Part shown: one piece after another, positions 24,060 through 37,104 of the stretch | Layout: each line of letters opens with the position of its first letter | Numbering within the stretch: position 1 is the stretch's first letter | Source: Spisula solida | Lineage: Eukaryota; Mollusca; Bivalvia; Venerida; Mactridae | Reading direction: 5' to 3' | Assembly: GCA_947247005.1 (NCBI GenBank) | Contig: OX365955.1 | Location: forward strand, 39,411,822 to 39,475,821 | DNA: 64,000 nt | Notes under the pieces: model-generated | Seen by the model: only the letters and a program-made list of their open reading frames with translations | The model's database searches: none | What the model was told of the DNA's origin: nothing | Made by a program: the position numbers and the translations under genes

Positions 24060-25313
24060 AAGTTGTTTAAAACTAGAAAGACACCCACCAGCTTGATTCA
24101 TAGGTCTCTGTGTTTAAGAAATAAATTTTCACTGACGGAAAAACAATTGGGGTAGGAGGGGATGATTCTAAAGGATTTAATTTAATGTTGCCTAATTAAT
24201 GCTCTCGATTTGTGTTTATCATTCATATTTTTAGAATGAAATAAAGACATATCACATTATTTACTTGTGTTACACTGGTACAATAAAAATCACAAAGCAC
24301 TGTAACTGATTCATTCAAATATTGAAGTAGGTATTGATTAATTGTTTCTAAAATATCAGAAGTAATTATAAATACCTGTCCAGATCTATAAATTGATCCA
24401 AATAATAAACGGACACTTTGTTAAATGTTCTATTCACACTCAGGAAATCCTTAACAGTTCAAACAGTTTTTTCCATTCACCAGAAAAAATCAAACTGCTC
24501 ACTATCATTACATCACTATACGGCCATTAGAAGTAAAAAGCTAGAAAATCAAGTTAAACGTTTTTTCCTCCAATTTCTTCAGAGTTACATGCGAATATAA
24601 ATCAATATACAACACTGTGGGGAGCCTTCGTGACCTGACACCAATGTTTGGAACCAACCACCCCAGGTTGCCTGCAACATTTCCAATAATTCACTAATCC
24701 TGACAAAATATGGACATTTTAGCACCCTCCCACATCAAAGCCATACCATTGACGCCCCCACAAATGCAACCCTGCCACCATTTGTCGAAAGTGCAATGGC
24801 GCACCTTACAAATGGCAACCCGCCAAGCCACAGCCCGGAGCAATTAACCCAAACATGACCCCAAACACAGCTAAACATATAGCCACAATTTAATATCCAC
24901 ATCATGTAGAATTTCACAATTGACCAAAATATATAAATATTGTGCACACAATCGAAATATTATCAACATATTTTTTAATCAATAGTAGCTCAGCTTTCAT
25001 TCCTCAAAAAAAAATGGAAACAGGAGATTTTACATTGGTTTTGCAGATGCTGCTGTCAACTGTGAGAACTGACAACCACCATAAAACATTATTGATACAG
25101 TAAGGTGCCGGCAAAAGAATATTTCTAAATACAGAATGTTGAGATTTCTTCATAACATCTGTATTTGTCGAGAGGCTATAGAATTTTACGGGAGGCATTG
25201 AAAATTTCGATTATTTTTTATTTCTTTACACCAAAGTTATGCTTCATAGCTGTAACTACCGCAAACCTATGCAGATGTGGTAATACTGCATCGACCCAGT
25301 TTGAATCACAATT
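24060..25313. other. No convincing gene
   Basis: A C-rich segment near 24640-24850 gives an open frame on minus (24735-24947) with no recognised domain. The rest is AT-rich. Confidence 0.4.
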
Positions 25314-25592
25314 CACTGAACTACTTTTCTAATTGGTCATTTTTCCAACCCCAAATACGTTTAACTGGGATCATAATGTTTTATGATATTTTGCACACAA
25401 ACGTTTAATGCAATTGATTGACACTTAATTCATTAAAAATCAAAATCACATGCCAAAGTATGCATGGTAAGTCATGCAATCAATGTTGAGTCAATACATA
25501 AAACCTACGTGTGCAAAACATCCTCAAATAATATGATCAAAATTAACGTATTTCGGGTTTGAAAAGTGACCAATTAGAAAAGTGGTTGAGTG
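25314..25592. mobile_element. Fold-back element with about 90-bp inverted arms
   Basis: Left arm cactgaactacttttctaat then tggtca; right arm reverse-complements to cactcaaccacttttctaat tggtca. Imperfect pairing continues through cgtatttgg and the gcacacaaacg region. 279 bp, no coding. Confidence 0.85.
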
Positions 25593-25689
25593 TATAAGAT
25601 GACAGGCAATCAGCAAAGTTTCAGCAATCAGCTGCAACTGTCAATAACCATAGGCCCCCGTTCAACCTTTATTGGAAATTTGTAACCAG

Positions 25690-26030
25690 AGCATCTTATA
25701 TTGGCTTATCACATAACCCGCAGTCCAGCAGTGCCATAAAGCCGTGCCGTAAATATCATCGTGCGAATCGTTAGCTGCCATCGACCCATGACATCAGGAT
25801 AATACGTCACGCTTATTTTCCCTGCTAAAACAAATGCAGAATACATTATTATTTTGTAAGAAAAAGAGAATTCTATAAGGTTAATTGTGATAAATAGAAT
25901 TTAAAGAATTGTACATTCGTGCTCATTACATTTGTAAATACAATTTTATTAAACTCAGGCTATTTATATATTATTTGGTCCACTCGTTCAATAAAACTTG
26001 TATGTAATGAGCAATCATGCAAGATCCTCT
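25690..26030. repeat. Dispersed repeat, copy 1 of 2
   Basis: The block ttatcacataacccgcagtc cagcagtgccataaa and later aaacttgtatgtaatgagc, gcaagatcctctattt also occur at 28200-28600 in the same order. Confidence 0.6.
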
Positions 26031-26652
26031 ATTTAATATATTTCGAAGCACCAGAAGGACATGGATTGGTAGCTATCAATTAACGAAAGAAAAAGTGCAA
26101 TAACCTGATGGGGTGTTATTTTCGTATATTTGGTTAGATTGAGAAAAGTTGTCACTGAATTGACTGCATAACCAGAATTAACCGTCAGCTTATAATACTG
26201 AACAAATAAAGCACTGTAGCGTGGATAACTTAAATGCATTGTATTTGCCATGTTACAGCATTATAAAAGATTATTTCTTCTTTTTTTGCGAAGTTGCTGT
26301 TTAGAGAACAAAAAAATAGGGCTACAATGGACCCACTTGGTCATGCAGAGGTGAACATTTGGGCATACTATTAATGTGCAGTTACATTACACTGCGATGT
26401 CTTAGTATAGCTAATAATAAATTGTTTAATTTTTCAGGCAATTCAATTTTACTCCAATAACTAGAAGGTGTTTAGACACAAGTGTATATCTCCCACATGG
26501 GGCCATAACTCTGGCAAAAATAATTTGAACAGTAAATTCCAGACAACATGTAAAACAAGGCCTCATACTAAATATTTATACATAAAGTTTCATTGAAATC
26601 AGACCAAAGGTTAAGGAGAACAAGTAATTAAGAATTGCAAGCAATACAGATT

Positions 26653-27049
26653 AGTCCCCTACCGGTTTTAAGCCATTTTCAATGTTTCTGTTGCCATAGC
26701 AACCACAATTTCTGTCAGAATCAAAATATTTTTAGACGTGCATAATCCCCTTATTGCCCCCTATCCACATATCAAGTTTCATAAACCTAGCTTTAAGAAA
26801 CTGTTTGAGTCATGGCAGGATCCATATTTGGGCATATTTTTACTCTTTCTGTCGCCATAGCAACCACAATTTTGGTCAGAATCAAAATATGTTTAGACGG
26901 GCATAATCCCCTTATTGCCCCCTAACCACATACCAAGTTTCATAGACCTAACTTGGAAACTGTATGAGTTATGTCAGGATCCAGATTTTTTGACGGACGG
27001 ACGGAGGGCAAACCTATAGTCCCCTCCGGTCAAAAACCGGTAGGGGACT
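26653..27049. mobile_element. MITE family B, copy 3 with internal duplication
   Basis: Ends agtcccctaccggtttt and aaaaaccggtaggggact. The gccatagcaaccacaattt to ctaacttggaaactg part is present twice within the element. It is embedded in a larger repeat bounded by tatctcccacatgggg (about 26490) and accatatttgggagacg (about 27121). Confidence 0.8.
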
Positions 27050-27404
27050 AACAAGCGCAGAGGAACTTTCCATCCATCCAGACAGACGATGGTAAAGCAC
27101 AAAATCTATACGTCTCCCCCACCATATTTGGGAGACGTAATAAGAGGGAAGGACTTGTATCAATAAATGAATAGAATGTCTATGGTATAGATATCATACT
27201 ACAACAAGGAAGTAAATTGTCTGGCAGCTTAAAGTGGGTGTATGGTGCAATCAAACTATAGGTTAGGTTTTATTATGAGAAATGTATCAGAATTTTGTTA
27301 CGAAAGGCACTTTGTTGACACCCACATATAATGTGATAAACACAATAGCAATCCATGACTATAAAGAATAATGAAATGTTGCCAATTAGAAAAAACTAGA
27401 AATT

Positions 27405-27945
27405 GTTGCCCTTGGGCAAATTATGTCGAGCCTCGGCGCACGTTGAAAAATGGATACAACTTAAATAAGCCTTCAATTTGACCTTTGACCTCTAACGGTG
27501 ACCTTGAACTTTGAGATAGGAACCTGGGGTTCGGCATTACACTCTGCCTCATGGAGGTCAACATTCATGTCAAATATAAGAAAGATTGGTCAATGTATGA
27601 CAAAGTTATGGTCTGGACAAGCTTCAATTTGACCTTTGACCTCCAACACTGACCTTGACCTTTGAGATAAGGAACCTATGGGTTGGGCATGACACTCTGC
27701 CTCATAGAGGTTAACATTCATGCCAAATATTAGAAAGATTGGTAAATGTATGACAATGTCAGGCTCCAGATAAGCTTCAATTTGACCTTTGACTTCCAAC
27801 TGTGACCTTGACCTTTGAGATAGGAACCAAAAAAATGCAAGATTGGTCAAAGCAAAGTTATGGTCCGGACAAAATCGGACGGACGCACATACACCGAAAA
27901 GGGCGACTAAGTCTCGCTCACCGCAAGCGGACTCGACAAAAATGC
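27405..27945. repeat. Dispersed repeat with about 2.5 tandem copies of a ~170-bp gacctttgacc unit
   Basis: Three iterations of caatttgacctttgac(c/t)tc followed by ttgacctttgagata. It is bordered by ttgcccttgggcaaattatg on the left and tctcgctcaccgcaagcgg on the right. The minus open frame 27590-28039 is generated by it. This pattern is widespread in mollusc genomes (general knowledge). Confidence 0.8.
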
Positions 27946-28199
27946 TCAATTCCATTCTAGAGAAAGTCTTAACATAACAGCAAAGTTCACAAAGACACAA
28001 AATCCAAATCTGAAATGTGAAGATACACAAAGTCCACAAAGTATTAGGTTATGGCAATACTAAATTGTTTCTGCTTAAAATATAGATTCCTATCATTATT
28101 ATGAATCCTGTTTACTGCATGGTAATAAATAAAATCATTAGAATACGACCATTGGGTATATTGTCTAAATCACTCTTTCATTAAAGTCAAAGATTGAGC

Positions 28200-28600
28200 A
28201 ATGATGGTATATGCCATCTTATCACATGACCTGAGGTCTAGCAGTGCCATAAACATGTGCCAAACTTAATATTGTTCGACACTTCCGGAGTGTGCAATAA
28301 ATATTCAAATTAGCCGAGACGGTAACGGTAGCAAATCCAAATGCCTTGATTTGCCCATGATGTCAGAATAATACCAACATTGTCAAGACGTCGCACTCTT
28401 GACATTGTCCCCGATACATTTTGGTTAAAACCTATGCAGCATACATCATCATTTAGAGCGAAAATGGGCAATCGCTAAGGATATATGATAAACAGATTCT
28501 AAAATTTATGCTAATTTCATATAAGTTTAACTAAACTTGTCAACAAAAAGCCTCGTGTCATATTATAAAACTTGTATGTAATGAGCGCTGTGCAAGATCC
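28200..28600. repeat. Dispersed repeat, copy 2 of 2
   Basis: Shares cttatcacatgacctgaggt ctagcagtgccataaa and aaaacttgtatgtaatgagc with 25690-26030, with different interior length. Confidence 0.6.
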
Positions 28601-29644
28601 TCTATTTCTGATTGGACGCCAAGAAACATTAACCCTACAACATACTAATACCATGTCTTTCTTTGTCTAGTATGATTCAGAATAGTTCCACATTGAACAT
28701 TCTTAGGGAAATATAAAAAGCTAATCTGAGTACAAGATCAGTACATCATCAGACACTTTCATAAAAATGCATATTTTAGATAAAATCCTAATAAACGATG
28801 TCTGTTACAAGAAGGTAAGAGCTGGAATATGAATAATGTTGATGTAAATACATGCCAATTGGTAAGTCAATAAATTTGCCAAGTTAGAGCCTCAAAGACC
28901 TAGGTGTAATAAACAGCTGGAAAAAGCCACAATTAGATCTTCAAACTCAGCTCTATGCCTTTGAACAGGGAGCCTGAGGTTGTCAATGTGTTTAAGGTGC
29001 TGCCTCAGGTATTGGTGTATTGAAATAATAAAATAAAATAGTCAAGTATTTGCGTCATTAGGGTAAAGTTGCCTGTACATCCCATAAACAACCACCGCGA
29101 GATCTAAAATAATTTGCAAAACATCGGCATATTGTCAGTTTTAATATTTAGTATTTTTACATCCAAAATTCTGTAGGGTATTAATACCCCAGTCAAATCG
29201 TTATCCAATGTTGTCAGCTAATATATCAGTTGCTCTATGTACAATGATTGAGCTTAAATACAGTAAGTTGCCTCTTTGAGCTCAGAATATTTAGACAATC
29301 ATGCATTATAAGTTCGCAGATGATAACACTGGCCTTTGTTTAAAACTATAAGTGAAAAATAAAGGCATTTTCGATGTCCATTTTTGTTCAATCTTGTGCA
29401 TAATCACTTTAAATCCATATACTATTTCAATCCACACTGATAACAAGCGGTTAGTTGACCATACAATGTTTATATCATGCATGTTAGGTTATTGATAAGA
29501 TTAGAGTTATCTCCGGTGAGCTAATATTAGTCTATTCAGATTAACTTGCACCGAGAATGGCTGAAATCAAACTTGGGCATTCAGCTTTTTGGTTGCTGAA
29601 ACTGGTTCATTTAGAATTGGACAAGGGAGGATCATAACTTGTTT
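28601..29644. other. No feature seen
   Basis: AT-rich sequence with no exon or element recognised. Confidence 0.5.
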
Positions 29645-30030
29645 GATTGGGCATTGTGCCTTTTATGTTTTCTGTGCTAGGCTGGTTCAGGCCATTGTGC
29701 CTAGTGTGTTTTTTATGTTTTCTGTGCTAGGCTGGTTCAGGCCATTGTGCCTAGTGTGTTTTTTATGTTTTCTGTGCTAGGCTGGTTCAGGCCATTGTGC
29801 CTAGTGTGTTTTTTATGTTTTCTGTGCTAGGCTGGTTCAGGCCATTGTGCCTAGTGTGTTTTTTATGTTTTCTGTGCTAGGCTGGTTCAGGCCATTGTGC
29901 CTAGTGTGCCTTTTATGTTTTCTGTGCTAGGCTGGTTCAGGCCATTGTGCCTATTGTGCCTTTTATGTTTTCTGTGCTAGGCTGGTTCAGGCCATTGTGC
30001 CTAGCGTGTTTTTTATGTTTTCTGTGCTTG
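29645..30030. repeat. 50-bp minisatellite, about 8 copies
   Basis: The unit is ttttatgttttctgtgctag gctggttcaggccattgtgc ctagtgtgtt. gctagg recurs at 29676 and 29726. A related single sequence (tttctgttttctgtgcctga) is at about 58240. Confidence 0.95.
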
Positions 30031-30794
30031 GCTGATTAAGCTGAGCGCTGCTTTCCCAGTCTGACTTAATTTCATCTTTTTGAAGTAACAGCAAAGTTTG
30101 CAGGCGATCATTCATAGTCACAGACAAAATTCTTGAATATAAATTGTAGATTTAACAAATGGTTGCCAAGGTACGGCTTTTATCAAGCCAGGTACTGCCT
30201 GATCATACCACCTGGAGTGTGGATATAGACAAAAATTGAAAGTATTAGATGGAATTATCAGGCATCATAGGAACCTGTTCTCAGTAAATGATAGATAGAC
30301 AGCCAGGCAAAAAAGTCTGACGTAAAATTATGCTATTATACATGCTACACTGATAAAACATCGTAATAATTCGCGGGATGATCGCGAGACTGTAGCAACT
30401 CACAGAATTTAGAGAAAAAGTTACGACTTTATTACCATTAAAATCTCTAAAGCAAGCTCTATCACTGCAGAAAAACACTTGTGTATAAAGATTTGTTTTT
30501 CTACATAAAAACAAAGTTTGCTATCGACTCAAATCCAGCAGATTTTGCTTGTTACTTTACGACTTTGAGTCATATTGAGTAAAAAAAGTCATACAGCATG
30601 AAGAAAGATGGTTTTCTACATAAAAACCATGTTTGATATTAACTCAAATCCAGTAAATGTATTCTACAGGTGAAATGCAACAACAGTCTAAATGTATCAC
30701 TCACTCACTGTCTTACTGCTATAGTAAACTGGCTGTCTGGATTCCAGGTCAAAGCCCGGTTTTGTTGAACTGCGACATTAATATACAGTGTAGT

Positions 30795-31070
30795 AACACT
30801 ATGAGACTTCTGGCTACAGGTCCAAGACAAAATTTGCTTCACTTTCAAAACAAAAATAGCTTTAAGTATTTTATTTCTTCATCAATTTCTATGAAATATA
30901 TGACACGCCAAGGGGAAAATTATTTGCTTCCCATTAAATATAAGATCTGTTTCAGCAGCTGTGCTGTTTTGTCCAGCACCCTGTGAAACCTTGTAAAAGA
31001 AGAGGCTTGCAACTGTTATCCGATCGTATACAGGTTTCACAGGGTGCTGGAAAAAACGGCCAAGCTGATT
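30795..31070. repeat. Dispersed repeat, copy 1 of 2, with inverted core
   Basis: The block tatttcttcatcaatttcta ... ccagcaccctgtgaaacc is followed about 50 bases later by its inversion ggtttcacagggtgctgg. The second copy at 46265-46535 shares ttcatcaatttctat and ccagtaccctgtgaaacctg. The open frame at 30657-30986 ends inside it. Confidence 0.75.
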
Positions 31071-31206
31071 ATACTGAAAACTTATTCATCTAAAATATTG
31101 TGACATGTGACATTATATGTATTATTATGACAATGTAGATAATAATTTGAAATTTTAAGTTCAAAATATTTTAAAACCAGAAGTCATCATCAACAACCAA
31201 ATTTCA

Positions 31207-31545
31207 GGGAGAAGAAAGAAGAAAAGTGCCATTAGAAAGTTTAAGGGAGAACAAAGAAGGGCTGATAGAAAACTTAAGGGAGGATAAAGAAGAAAAGGGC
31301 CGTTAGAAAGTTTAAGGGAGAACAAAGAAGGGCTGATAGAAAACTTAAGGGAGGATAAAGAAGAAAAGGGCCGTTAGAAAATTTAAGGGAAGACAAAGAT
31401 AAGGGAGGATAAAGAAGAATAGGGCCTTTAGAAAGTTTAAGAAAGGACAAAGAAGAAAAGTGTTTTTAGAAAATTTAAGGGAGAATAAAGAAGAGCTGTT
31501 AGAAAATTTAAGGGAGGATAAAGAAGAAAAGGGCTGTCAGAAATG
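31207..31545. repeat. Purine-rich tandem repeat (about 36/71-bp unit)
   Basis: Repeats of aaagaagaaaagggccgtta gaaagtttaagggag with alternation of gggccgtt and gggctgat versions. Strong A/G strand bias. Confidence 0.85.
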
Positions 31546-32136
31546 CTTTTGTTTATAATCATTATATGGATATGGATTTATTGGTATGTGGCCTCGAGAA
31601 CAGTAGTAACAGTGTATACACAAATGTCCAGATTCCTGGAAAGATACATGTATAACTGTAAAATTGTTGGAAAACAGCTATACAACCTGATGAAAGCAAA
31701 AGGCATATAGGTTAACTATGCACCTGATAGAATATCTTGTTCTGATATGGCTATTATAAATCCCTCAAGCTAGCAGATAGTTTGTAACTTTGTATACAGG
31801 TCCTACCATCTCATATCTGAACCATTAATTCCATCAAACTGCCTACTGTTTACATGATCAGTAGATTTACAAACCAATATGTCAAGAACAAAGTTTCTCA
31901 TGATGAAAATATCATGTATTTATCTAGCACTTGTGTTTTGTTATTTTGCTATCATATAAACATCTCACACCTTTGATACAGGGATCTGTGATCACCAACC
32001 ATTTTACCAACAGGTTAAAGCAGCATTTCTCTTTCCTTCAGCTAGCAGACCTTCAGGCAGGTATAAATGAATTACTAGATTATTATCCGAAGATTATATC
32101 ATAATCTGGAAGGGATTTTTTTTAAATTTAAGAACC

Positions 32137-32291
32137 CAGGGGTGGTATTCAATATTGATCTGACTTGACTTAAGGATAAGGACAACCAATCAGATCACAC
32201 TATATTTAACTCTACGTCAGTAACAGGCGATATGATTGGCTATGATCCTTATTCTCCAATTATGTAAGATCAATATTGAATACCAGTCCCC
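32137..32291. mobile_element. MITE family E, copy 2
   Basis: Starts caggggtggtattcaatatt gatc and ends gatcaatattgaataccagtcccc. The interior tgattggttgtccttatcc is in the inverse orientation to copy 1 at 3654. Confidence 0.9.
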
Positions 32292-32469
32292 AGAAGACAT
32301 TTATATCTCATGTTTTTATTTGAATCGATTTCTCTTCCTTCAATAATTTTGAAGCAGCCATAGTTCAGTAGAAGAGTTGGAACCTGGAAATCATGGTTAG
32401 ATGCCAAGTTGCAGCAGGCATACCCTTCCATGAAAGTTTGATAACAAACGCCATGGGTGGTTGGAATAG

Positions 32470-32730
32470 GTTCTGTACATGGTCTTTAATAGTTATACAT
32501 TTTGCTATAAGTTTCATGCAATTCGGCCAATGCATTAAAAGTTATGGAACGGAGACGAAATATTAGGATCAAACCTTTGACCTTGAACTGTGACCTTGAC
32601 CTTGAGCGGGTATGGTTGGGATGTGAGTTCTGCACGTCGTCATCTATAGTTACATATTTGCTATAAGTTTCATGCAATTCTGATCAGGCTTTAAAAAGTT
32701 ATGGAGCAGACACGAGTTTGTTACAAACGG
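32470..32730. repeat. Direct duplication of ~165 bp with ccttgaccttgag motif
   Basis: gctataagtttcatgcaatt occurs at about 32505 and again at about 32660, each followed by a 'taaaagttatgga' type segment. Between them is tttgaccttgaactgtgacc. This is the same general class as the 27405 repeat. Confidence 0.65.
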
Positions 32731-33899
32731 AAAGGCGAATGGACAGGTCACACTGATAGACCATTCTGAAAAATCCCCTCCCACTTCAAACATTACTAGG
32801 ATAAACAAGGCATGACAATCTAGGAATTTATTATTTCAGCCTTATTGATATCAAAGGCATACCTACCAAGGAAAAAATCTTTCTGGAGAAAAGAAAAAAT
32901 TCGGCATCACACTCAAGCAAAAACAACAGAATTATAAACTCATCACAACTCATTAGCATAGGGAATCCTTCATTAGATCTGTAGCTATGATGTCACTACA
33001 GCCTCATTTGCATAATCAGTACTTGTCAAATATTAAGAGCACGAAAATGTGTCTCATTACATATGCATGAGTTCATGGTGCCCAACATACCAAAATGATC
33101 CTTACACATGAAACTCTGTACTCTTAGATTTGAAAAACTAAATTAATAATACTTCAAAAGCATGGTTAAGATCAATAACACTTGACAGGGTACTTGTTTT
33201 AGCAATTTATTGTGTCCTTCAGTTGATGCTAGTTTATCATGCAAATTCTTGGCCTAGAAAATACACAGGGCACCATGAGATAATCAGACCCAGAAACCGT
33301 GGTGCTTTAAGAATAAATTGTATTCACTGCTAGATATTACATGAACAAAGTAATCTGATCCTCTGGACTTCTATTAGCATAATGTAACAGATAATAATAT
33401 ACCAGCATGTCTATATTTAACTTCAACTTTCTATATGTGGAATGTAATACCAGCACGCACAACACATAATTTAACCACAGGATCAATGTATATAATTATA
33501 GGACCAACAAAATTAGAATTATTCTGAAATTACCATATCAAAACTTCAAAATAATGCAGTAATGAGCAAATTAGGAAATAGATTGCTGTTTTGCGTGATA
33601 TACCGGTGAATAGATAACGGTTTAGAGTTCATATGCGTAGGAATTAATCACGAAGGCCGTAGTCACAATTCATGACGTCATGAAATAAACAAGACGTAAA
33701 TTTCATTGATAAAAATCGCGAATTATACGCTGGAGATAAATTAAACAGCCGAAATTCTACCGTGATATACCCTTTATTAGATAACGCTACAGTTCTATAC
33801 GTTTACATGGAGCAAAATACAGACAGTGTTAGAATTAATATTTAACAACAATACATTGTATTTAGATTACCCACATTGATCTCAGCTCCTTCAAGTTTA

Positions 33900-34790
33900 T
33901 ACTTATTATCTCCTGCCGATGAAATCGGTAGGGGGGTATTGAAATGGCGTTGTCCGTCAGTCTGTCTGTCAGTCCGTCTGTCCGCAGCCATTCCTCTGTA
34001 ACTACTAGGTAGAATTTCATGAAACTTGAAATAAATGTGAACTATCATACTGGGATGATGCCCGTTTTTTCTGATCTATAAATAACTCTGGTTGCCATGG
34101 CAACCGATTGGAAAACACTTAAAAATTCATACAAAATCAACCACCGGCCAGATTTCAAAATAATTTCACAGAAATAGTTGTTGGGTGACCCTCTTACAAA
34201 ATTGATATTTTTATCATGATTTGTCAAAAACCATGGTCACCAGTGGGTGGGGCTCTATTTCCCCTATGTATAAATAGTGAAGTCTTTAAAAATCTTCTTC
34301 TAAAAGTACTTATTGGATTTTATTATGAAATATTAACAATGTTCTTTTGATGATCCTCTATAAAAATAGCTAAAAGAATTGAAATCTATAAAAAGTCTGG
34401 TTGCCATGGCAACTGATTGGAAAAACTTAAAAAATCATAAAAATTCAACCACTGGCCAGATTTGCAAATAATTTTACAGAAATACTTGTTGGGTGACCCT
34501 CTTACAAAATTGACCTTTGTCATGATTTGTCAACAAACATGGCCGCCAGTGGGTGGGGCTCGTTTACCCCTATATATAAATAATGAAGTCTTCTTATCTG
34601 CAGGCTGGATTTCATTACAAATTGGTAACAATATTCCTTGAGTGTTCCATTCTATAAATAGCTAAATAATTGAAATTCATGCAGAACCATGGCAACCGAA
34701 ATCAAGGTCCTGTTTGAATATGGTTCTTCTAGCTCTATATGCACAGATGAGCGATACAGGGCCATCTTGGCCCACTTGTTTATTTTCCTA
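33900..34790. repeat. Composite dispersed repeat with tandem ~310-bp units
   Basis: It starts atctcctgccgatgaaatcg gtaggggggtattg with gtc(c/t)gtctgt runs. tctggttgccatggcaac, agaaatacttgttgggtgac and cagtgggtggggct occur twice about 310 bp apart, and a partial third unit starts near 34661. Open frames on minus here are repeat-derived. Confidence 0.8.
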
Positions 34791-35005
34791 AGAGTTACTG
34801 CCCTTAGTTTATTTACTAATTTCGTCCACTCATTTTAACTAGCAAGTAGAATTTCATTAAACTTAAAAGAAATATGAACAACCATACTGTGATGATGCCT
34901 GTCAAGTTATTTTTATTGGTCAGTTTTCTGTTGAGTATTTGCCCTTGATTTATTGACACTTGTTTTCCTGATGGGAGCTTACATTCCAAACTGTGCAATG
35001 AAATA
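34791..35005. other. Decayed repeat sequence
   Basis: Contains agtagaatttcattaaactt aaaagaaatatgaac, a diverged echo of 34010-34040 (agaatttcatgaaacttgaa). No gene. Confidence 0.5.
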
Positions 35006-35630
35006 CAGTCAACTCTCGTTATCTCGAAATTTCACGGGACCGTGGAAATAACTTCGACATAACGATAGAATTTTCTACATCAAAGTTGCAAGTTTACTAA
35101 TTTCTGTCATTTTACGGGTCGCCGCCATATTGCTACGTCGTAAGAACGACATATTCGTGAGAAATGCTTTATTTGATATTTATGTACATGTATTACTCTT
35201 TAATCAATTTTACAAACAATTGTTTGAGGTGACATGTTAATTGATGTTTGGACGCAACTCGAATCTTCAGGACAAAAGGTCATGTTTGTGCACATTGTCG
35301 CAAACAAATAATTGTTCAACAATGGTAGGCGCGAAAATTACAGGTAAATCGAAGATTGATACTGGCAAGGCGTGAAAAACAATTGACGCTAGTCGGATAC
35401 AATCAGAATTCGACCAGACTTTGAGTTGAACAATACAATAAACGTGCGAATTAGTTAATCGGGACCAAATAAATAATTCGAGATAATTTGAGCCGAATTC
35501 GAGCCTTAACTTCGAGATAGGTCTCGAGATTTCATATAGACAAAGAAGGAGAAAAGTCGGGACTTGAAAAAAAACTTCGACATAACGAAAAATTCGATAT
35601 AAGCAAGTTCAAGATAACGAGAGTTGACTG
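35006..35630. mobile_element. pogo/Tigger-like non-autonomous element, 625 bp
   Basis: Begins cagtcaactctcgttatctc and ends agataacgagagttgactg, with TA at both ends (35004-35005, 35631-35632). cgacataacga and attcgatataagc blocks are subterminal. No transposase. Confidence 0.9.
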
Positions 35631-35870
35631 TACTGATAACCTGTAGGCGGGGGATATCAATTCAACGAATTTGCTTGTTTATTTTAGGTTGCTTGTGAAA
35701 CAAGTTTTTCCAACTTATTAATCACTCTCGACACCTCATTCCTGATGTTATCCATCGACACGAGGGTATGACAGTTGAGAAGCCAGTTTCCAGTTTATGT
35801 TGAGCGTCTAGCAAACAAATTACTTTGAGTACCATTTTTATTTCGTCTTTGGTTGACGCAGGCTGGAATC

Positions 35871-35932
35871 GAACCTGGGACCTCTTGCACTCTAAGTGGA
35901 CGCTCTACCACTAGGCTATCTAGGAGGCTGTG
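35871..35932 (-). mobile_element. tRNA-derived SINE head
   Basis: The minus strand has an excellent box A (tagcctagtgg) and box B (ggttcgattcc) at tRNA spacing. The 5' (gcctcc) and 3' (cagcctgcg) ends do not pair, so a functional tRNA is unlikely. Related to 3301-3366. Confidence 0.6.
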
Positions 35933-37104
35933 CGGCCCTCACCCTAGCATGTCAGCTGATTGTGGAATATATTACTCATTGATTTTACTTTTATAGATAA
36001 TTCCAGAATTTTATAGCAAATGGAAAAGAATGGAAAGTGAATTAAAAAGACCTTTACAGCCATAGCCAAACTGGCATACTCACATTTTTTACTAAACTAG
36101 CATACTAAGATTTTATTGAGATTAAAACTTTTTCAATCCAGATTTGCATACATGAGCATAACTGAAATAATTTCCCCCCACCAATTAATAGCTGAATAAA
36201 AAGTCTGTTTATAGGTATAATATACACAAGGAAAAAATCTGTTTACATCAGCCCTGTACATCTGAGGAACGAAAGGTAAATATTAAAAGAAGTATGCTTG
36301 AACTAATTTTCTTGATTCTGCTCTCCAATAAATAATTTGTGATTAACATGCGAAATGAGGTTCTCGTAGGTTGTTTATATACTTTGTTGTACAAAGGTGA
36401 ACAAATCTGTAACACATATGGCCAACTTTGCTTGGGTGAACTTCCATGATGGGTCCAGTCCATAGGGGCGTCGCCTTTGAATTGGTAGCACAAAATGGCA
36501 GCATCCGGTGCAGCTTAGTAGCATATTGGGCTTTGATATTTTCTAACAGTATTTTCGTCTCATGGGTATTGCCATACCTGACAAGTACTCCACTTTAAGC
36601 GGAGTTGCTCCGCTTTCATTGGAAATATTATAAAATATCTGATTGTCTGATTTATCCAACATCTATTCCTTTTCGTATCCCTTATCCAAAAATACACTAA
36701 CCTTGTAAATTTTAGATGATGAACAAACAGTTAATGAGCATGTAATTGAATAACAAACCTTTATGACACCCCTGGAAAATGGTCACTTCAGTAAACCCTG
36801 ATAAGGTGTCAAAAACATTGTAATTGTGCAGCCAAAAATGGTTGTGGTTAAAATTCACACTTAGACCGGACACTACAGAACTTCTCACAGCAGTTACTTC
36901 CCCTTGCAATCACTGATGGATTTCAAGATCAATTAATTTTTTGTTTGTGCTTTGAAACTTGCATGGTATTCAGAAAACATGTTTTTGGAAACTTTTGCAT
37001 AAACTTTAATGTATTCAATGTGCAGTCAGCATTTAGTCAGGAAACTTACAAATAGTTTGAACTGTGAGTCAATAAGTCTTGAACGTACCGGAACCTGACA
37101 TTAG
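35933..37104. other. No convincing gene
   Basis: AT-rich. A small hairpin ctccactttaagcggag with gttgctccgctttc lies near 36588-36620. Open frames at 36248-36493 and 36712-36909 (minus) show no domain. Confidence 0.45.

Noticed and set aside
24735..24947. Minus frame in a C-rich stretch as an exon
   Set aside because: Translation rich in Trp/Cys/Gly without recognisable motif; composition bias explains the openness.
27590..28039. 149-codon minus frame
   Set aside because: Lies on a dispersed repeat with tandem gacctttgacc units; the translation contains duplicated LSQRSRS segments from that repeat.
30657..30986. 109-codon plus frame
   Set aside because: The second half is a dispersed repeat also found at 46265; no domain or splice signals.
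33842..34048. Minus frame with RRTDRQTDGQRH as a coding exon
   Set aside because: This comes from gtctgtctgtcagtccg-type runs common to the dispersed repeats here.
35871..35932. Possible functional tRNA gene (minus strand) with good A and B boxes
   Set aside because: The acceptor ends do not pair and related fragments exist at 3301; it is best explained as a tRNA-derived SINE head.
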